Shown one piece after another: positions 3,749 to 7,465 of a stretch of 7,465 nucleotides of DNA. A program made the position numbers and the translations under genes. Source of the stretch: JADHUC01 sp964617665 (GTDB lineage: Bacteria > Planctomycetota > Planctomycetia > Pirellulales > Pirellulaceae); contig CAZUAH010000654.1 of the NCBI GenBank assembly GCA_964617665.1, positions 1 through 7,465 of the forward strand, in the 5' to 3' direction. The notes beneath the pieces were generated by a model that saw only the letters and a program-made list of their open reading frames with translations, had not been told where the DNA came from and made no database searches. Positions within the stretch are counted from its first letter, which is position 1. Each line of letters begins with the position of its first letter.

Positions 3749-6196
3749 CTAATCCTCGTTGGGTATTGGTGGTGCGGCAAGGTCCAGGTTGACGTCAGGT
3801 GCCGGCGCCGGGTCTGGTTGAGTCTGGTCAACCGCGGAACTGGCGTCGTTGGCTTCGGCTTCGCTGATCGCCGGTGCGGGGGCGAGGAGTTCTTCAATCT
3901 GTATCACCTCTTCGCCCTCTGGAAACGCGCGAGGTGCTCGCGAGGGCCAGCCGGATCGGGAGTAGTCCACATGTGGATGTTGGTGCGGTAGCAGCCCATG
4001 CCGCAGCCGGGTGTTGACGTTGTTGTCGGCCTGGGGCATTACCGCGACGATTTCGCGGCGCAGGCGGAGTGCGTTGGAGTTCTGGCTGTCGAAGTGAATC
4101 GACAGATTGACGTATCGCAGTGCCACATGCACGTCGCCTGCAGCAAATGCCGCTTGCGCTTTGCGATAGTATCGAGTGCCGTAATACCTCGTGCCGATGG
4201 GGCTCATTTTGTCGGCAAACACTTCGACGCGATCGAACGCTGCATGCATCTCTTCTTGCCCTTCGGCGTACATGAACGGATCATGTACGATCTGGGGCGT
4301 GATCAACACGATGATCTCGTCACGTGTGATTTCCTCGGTCTTCTGCCGGAACGCCGGACCGAACAACGGCAGGCTGCCGAACAGCGGGATCTGGGTCGCG
4401 TTGGAAACCAACTGCTCTCGAATTAGGCCGCCAATGACTACAGTGCAGCCATCCCGGCACATGATATTCGAGGTGACCTGTGTGACCTCCTTGTCCGGGA
4501 CTGTCATATCCTGTACGGGGCGCAGGGTTCCGGTGGACAATTCGGGGTGGATTTCCATGCGGATCATTCCGTCGCTGGAAATGAACGGGCGGATCCTTAG
4601 TTGAGTACCCACTTCCAGAAATTCGACCGTCTGAGTCGCGGCCGTTTCGGTGACGGTGGTGGTGACGTAGCCCAATTCTTCGCCGATGTGGACCTCGGCA
4701 CGTTGCTTGTTCAGGCACATGACTTTCGGCGACGCTACGACGTTTGTATTGCCAACGGTCTCCAAAGCCTCGATGAGCCCGCTGAGGCTGCTATCCAGGA
4801 AGCCGATCTTCAGCCCGCCAGTCCGGGGCGGTAGGTCGATGTTTGCCAGATTGAGCGGTGGCATTCCTGATATGATGCGCGTGTTGGCGTCGTTGCGAAG
4901 TATTTCGAAGTTAACGCCGATCCTGTTGGTGTCGTCCAGGTTGACCGTCAGGATGACGGCTTCGATGGCGACTTGGAGAGGGCGTTGGTCTACCTGCTCG
5001 ATAATCTGGTCGATCTGAGCGAGCACAGATTGACGATCGCGGACCAGCAGCACGTCGCCATTGGCAAAGTTATCTCCGCCAGTTTTTACGCTGTCCGATG
5101 GGATGTCCACTTCGGAGGGCGACGATACGGTTGACGTCCCGACGCCATCGCTCAGCAACGGCATGATCAACGTCTGCAGTTCGGCTGCCGTAACGTAATT
5201 GGGGCGGTAGATTCGCATTTCGACGACATCCGCCGCTTGGTCCATGGTTTTCAGGTCTTCCGGCGTTCCGACGTAGATGAAGTTGTCCTCGTGCCGGGCT
5301 ACGTATCCGGTAGACTTCAAGATGGCCATCAAGGCTTCGCGTACGTTAACGCCGCTGAGGTTCGCCGATACTTTGCCCGTAACATTGTTGCTGGCCAGGA
5401 TGTTCAGTTCGCCGTATTGGCTAAGCGATTCCAAGACTCCTCGGATATCCGAGTCCTTGAGGTTGATGACCAGCGAATCGTCTCCTTCGCCCGCCTGAAT
5501 ATCAGGGGCGGGAGCCGATTCAGTCGGTTGGTCATCGATGTCCGGCGAATCGGATGCAGGTTCGGTTTGCCGTACGTCGTCATCCGCTGGTTCCGGCAAT
5601 GGTCCTTTGTTGGCTGCAGGTCCGCCGTTCGACTGGCCGCTGGCTGGCGCTTCGGCCCCAGTCTGGACGACTTGATTTGCGACCATCGGATAGTAGGGAA
5701 CTTGGTATGGGACGACGGCGTTTGGCATGACAACCGGCGTGGGAGCCATAGCTGGTGACGTGATGTAGACAGCCGAGGCAGTGATGGTCGGCATAGAATT
5801 GCTGCCGGGGAGGGTGATAGTCTCTTTCGCCTCGTTGGTTTCCGAGTTCACCTGCGGAGGAGTTGGCTCGGCATCTTCCTCTTCCGCAGGAGTTGGTTGT
5901 GCGGGGGCCTCTTCTGCCGGAGTCGGGTCTTGAGTGCTATCTGCCGCGGCAACGGATTCCTGCAATTCGTCAAGTGCGGCAAAGATGTCTTCTATCTCCG
6001 CAGCATCGGGCACTCGATCGCGAGGCGCGGGCGCGCTCTCCTCCGGTTGGCCGCCAGCGGAATCGATCAACGCTTGGACGACTAGGTTTGGAGATTGCTG
6101 GGGTGCCGGATCACTTCCCGTGACCACGGCAATCGCCAAGGCGAGGCCGACCCCAATTAAGAGAACTAGCGATAGGAAGCGGAAAAAGCTGCGCAT
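3749..6196 (-). CDS. Secretin (PilQ/GspD family) with long Pro/Glu-rich linker and C-terminal extension
   Basis: This 815-residue protein would form the outer-membrane ring through which a type IV pilus or secreted protein passes. An N-terminal hydrophobic segment (residues 8-26) is a signal peptide or anchor. A disordered Pro/Glu/Ala-rich linker covers about 28-238, with a PTPAEE repeat at 91-114 and a Met/Pro/Tyr-rich patch near 145-178. A secretin N0/STN-like domain follows (about 241-312, SLVINLKDSDIRGVLESLSQ), then an N1-type domain (324-405, including VLLVRDRQSVLAQIDQIIEQ) and the secretin pore domain (406-637), whose hallmarks are NVVASPKVMCLNKQ, TVVIGGLI and QIPLFGSLPLFGPAF. Residues 638-815 form an extension with one TPR-like helical pair (about 676-715) and an acidic Pro/Ala-rich tail. 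The gene lies 48 nt after the PilP-like gene and 3 nt before the TPR lipoprotein gene. GGAAG lies 3 nt before the ATG. Neighbours favour a PilQ-like role, but GspD cannot be excluded. Confidence 0.95.
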   Translation of the reverse strand: MRSFFRFLSLVLLIGVGLALAIAVVTGSDPAPQQSPNLVVQALIDSAGGQPEESAPAPRDRVPDAAEIEDIFAALDELQESVAAADSTQDPTPAEEAPAQPTPAEEEDAEPTPPQVNSETNEAKETITLPGSNSMPTITASAVYITSPAMAPTPVVMPNAVVPYQVPYYPMVANQVVQTGAEAPASGQSNGGPAANKGPLPEPADDDVRQTEPASDSPDIDDQPTESAPAPDIQAGEGDDSLVINLKDSDIRGVLESLSQYGELNILASNNVTGKVSANLSGVNVREALMAILKSTGYVARHEDNFIYVGTPEDLKTMDQAADVVEMRIYRPNYVTAAELQTLIMPLLSDGVGTSTVSSPSEVDIPSDSVKTGGDNFANGDVLLVRDRQSVLAQIDQIIEQVDQRPLQVAIEAVILTVNLDDTNRIGVNFEILRNDANTRIISGMPPLNLANIDLPPRTGGLKIGFLDSSLSGLIEALETVGNTNVVASPKVMCLNKQRAEVHIGEELGYVTTTVTETAATQTVEFLEVGTQLRIRPFISSDGMIRMEIHPELSTGTLRPVQDMTVPDKEVTQVTSNIMCRDGCTVVIGGLIREQLVSNATQIPLFGSLPLFGPAFRQKTEEITRDEIIVLITPQIVHDPFMYAEGQEEMHAAFDRVEVFADKMSPIGTRYYGTRYYRKAQAAFAAGDVHVALRYVNLSIHFDSQNSNALRLRREIVAVMPQADNNVNTRLRHGLLPHQHPHVDYSRSGWPSRAPRAFPEGEEVIQIEELLAPAPAISEAEANDASSAVDQTQPDPAPAPDVNLDLAAPPIPNED
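5855..5926 (-). repeat. In-frame 30-nt tandem repeat coding PTPAEE units in the secretin linker
   Basis: Residues 91-114 of the secretin read PTPAEEAPAQ, PTPAEEEDAE and PTPP, a 10-residue (30-nt) period with two and a half units. The nucleotide copies have diverged, so it is not a fresh duplication. It lengthens an acidic, proline-rich spacer between the membrane segment and the first folded domain. Confidence 0.6.
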
Positions 6197-6244
6197 TGGT
6201 CTTCCGTGACCCTTCGTTTATTGTGCCGCTAAATTGTGCCCACC

Positions 6245-7072
6245 TTACATGTCGCCGATGAACCAACCGAGAACATCTTCTAGCACGCCCAGGTTTCCGG
6301 TTGACACGTTCTCGCGTTTGTTCATCGTATTGATCTTCTCGATTGACACGCGGCGTTGGATTCGATCACCGAGTGCCAATCGAGAGCGTTCGATCTGGAG
6401 ACGATGCTCCTTCCCTTGTCGAGTCAGAACCACGTAGTACGGATGTATCTGGGTAAGCGTCAGTTCGATCGCTTGTCCATCTGCTTCGTCGTTCCCTTGA
6501 GCACTTGGCTCAATCTCGATCTTTACGACAGCGCCTTCCTGGTACGTTTCTCCGTTGATGGTTGCCGATCGATGGCGCGTGCCGACAATCGTTCCGCCCA
6601 ACGTTAAACCTAGGTCCGAGAAACGGAATTCCTCGCGGACCGGCGGTTCCGGCAAAACCACCAGCTTCGTTGGTTCCTCCTCCTCGGCTTCCTCCTGGAT
6701 CAATTCGATAATCTCTTCCGTCGTGCTCGTTCCAGCTCGACCAAATGGGTCACGATCGTCCTCCGGCAGCGTTGCGGGCATCGCCCTCGGATCTTCGTCG
6801 AGCCACTTTGCCAATGTCTGCCAACTACTAACAGCCGAAACCGCCTTGCTGACTTCTTTCTCTGCAGTTGCGATCAACGACAAACCGTTCCCGCCGGTTT
6901 GTGCTGGTTTGACCACAATGATGTTCTGCGGCGATTCCGGGGTCCCGGTGAACCAAGTCTTGACGAGCGGTGCCCAATACCACACGGCGATCAGGCAGAC
7001 CAATCCCAATAAAGCTGCTTTACCAGGGCTCTTCTTCAGCTCCCGCCTCAGTCTTTTCCCTAGGTTGCCCAT
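6245..7072 (-). CDS. Single-pass inner-membrane protein with PilP/GspC-like C-terminal domain
   Basis: The 275-residue product has a basic cytoplasmic start (MGNLGKRLRRELKK), one membrane helix at about residues 17-36, and a periplasmic part. Residues 37-148 are a linker containing DRDPFGRAG and a Glu-rich run (119-133). Residues 150-228 look like a small beta domain: LGLTLGGTIVGTRHRSATING, then GAVVKIEIE and a closing IELTLTQIHPYYVVLTRQGKEHRLQI. This is the layout of PilP and of the GspC homology region, which connect the inner-membrane PilN/PilO (or GspL/M) complex to the secretin N0 domain. PilP is normally a lipoprotein; this one has a membrane helix instead, nearer GspC. Its place between PilO-like and secretin genes supports the assignment. 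A basic tail (residues 229-275) ends in GWFIGDM. ATG 7072 has only a weak ribosome-binding site; no in-frame ATG, GTG or TTG lies between it and the preceding gene's stop. Family membership is inferred from fold pattern and context. Confidence 0.78.
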   Translation of the reverse strand: MGNLGKRLRRELKKSPGKAALLGLVCLIAVWYWAPLVKTWFTGTPESPQNIIVVKPAQTGGNGLSLIATAEKEVSKAVSAVSSWQTLAKWLDEDPRAMPATLPEDDRDPFGRAGTSTTEEIIELIQEEAEEEEPTKLVVLPEPPVREEFRFSDLGLTLGGTIVGTRHRSATINGETYQEGAVVKIEIEPSAQGNDEADGQAIELTLTQIHPYYVVLTRQGKEHRLQIERSRLALGDRIQRRVSIEKINTMNKRENVSTGNLGVLEDVLGWFIGDM

Positions 7073-7088
7073 ATTTACTTGCGTAGCG

Positions 7089-7127
7089 TTACCGAATCCG
7101 CATGGTCGCGGTTCGGTCCGCCTCCTT
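7089..7127 (-). promoter_or_regulatory. Consensus Shine-Dalgarno and four-codon mini-ORF before the PilP-like gene
   Basis: In the 81-nt gap between the PilO-like stop and ATG 7072, the minus strand holds a full AAGGAGG (7121-7127), but it lies 48 nt upstream of that ATG. The first ATG after it (7103-7101, 17 nt downstream) opens a four-codon frame, MRIR, closed by TAA at 7091-7089; the gene's own ATG follows 16 nt later. This may be a leader peptide or ribosome-loading site that feeds the downstream start; it could also be chance. Confidence 0.4.
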
Positions 7128-7153
7128 CTGTATCGGTTGTCCGCATGGTTGAT

Positions 7154-7465
7154 TTAATCGGAATTACCCCGATTATCCGCAAAAATTACCAAACTCATCT
7201 CGCACGTGAGGCGATCGTTATCCTCATCGGTGTGATGCAATTGCAGCTCTTCGATCCAGAACGCCCGAGGCAACTGCTCTAAACGTGCCAGGAAGTCGAA
7301 CAGTTGATGGAAAGTGCCTTCGGTTACCAACGTAGCCCTCATCCGCTTGATCGCAGCCTCGCTGATGTCTTCCGATTGCGGTTGAAAGCGATGCGTGAGA
7401 ACGCCAGCGTTCTTAGCCTCGTCGGCGATGGAGCCAAAGACGGTGTCCAGGTCTCCTTCGGCCGG
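7154..7465 (-). CDS. PilO/GspM-like inner-membrane assembly protein, C-terminal part (truncated by the window edge)
   Basis: The frame is open from the right edge to TAA at 7154-7156, giving 103 residues. The visible part matches the ferredoxin-like C-terminal domain of PilO-type proteins in layout: an early helix (DTVFGSIADEAKNAGV), a strand with THRFQP, a segment leading into MRATLVTEGTFHQLFDFLARLEQLP (written here as the pattern strand, helix, Leu-rich helix), then WIEELQLHH and a final strand CEMSLVIFA. The GTFHQLFDFLARLEQLPRA pattern is typical of PilO. PilO pairs with PilN in the periplasm next to the inner membrane and contacts PilP, which agrees with the next two genes. The membrane helix and coiled coil expected at the N-terminus lie outside the window. 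A GspM-type protein is the alternative. Confidence 0.82.
   Translation of the reverse strand, partial: PAEGDLDTVFGSIADEAKNAGVLTHRFQPQSEDISEAAIKRMRATLVTEGTFHQLFDFLARLEQLPRAFWIEELQLHHTDEDNDRLTCEMSLVIFADNRGNSD

Noticed and set aside
4154..4195. Doubled GTRYY motif in the secretin as a recent duplication
   Set aside because: The two five-codon copies use different codons at most positions, so it is not a fresh duplication.

Overview
The window looks like a piece of a planctomycete chromosome (phylum Planctomycetota; inferred from gene content, the style of the secretin and a GTAG-flanked palindromic repeat, not from a marker gene). It falls into two parts. Positions 3146-7465 hold a tight, intact minus-strand cluster for a type IV pilus / type II secretion envelope machine. 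Positions 1-3145 hold accessory genes, two of which carry an in-frame stop codon, plus intergenic repeats.

Envelope cluster, in transcription order from right to left: the C-terminal end of a PilO/GspM-like inner-membrane protein (7154-7465, cut by the window edge); a single-pass inner-membrane protein with a PilP/GspC-like C-terminal domain (6245-7072); an 815-residue secretin of the PilQ/GspD family with a long Pro/Glu-rich N-terminal linker and an unusual C-terminal extension (3749-6196); and a three-TPR lipoprotein 3 nt downstream (3146-3745) that resembles the PilF/PilW pilotins, which bring secretins to the outer membrane. Together they would form the periplasm-spanning alignment complex and outer-membrane pore.

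Accessory half: 1-766 (minus) is the 5' end of a large AAA ATPase of the kind often found in defence or restriction loci, with a clear Walker A motif but a TGA at codon 25. Positions 767-1220 hold no convincing gene but do hold a cluster of inverted and direct repeats. A VOC (glyoxalase-like) protein with a probable signal peptide lies at 1221-1736 (minus). Divergent from it is a stand-alone GAF-domain protein (2175-2672, plus). A GTGA overlap links this to a small four-cysteine protein (2669-2899) whose frame is clean except for one TAG at codon 24.

Between that pair and the converging envelope cluster lies a compact element at 2994-3049: two short perfect hairpins in inverted orientation, each with GTAG at its outer foot, arranged like a REP doublet (REPIN/BIME). 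The two arms differ at just two positions, and those differences keep each local hairpin paired. This element and the interrupted GAF/Cys-protein pair are the points most worth a second look.
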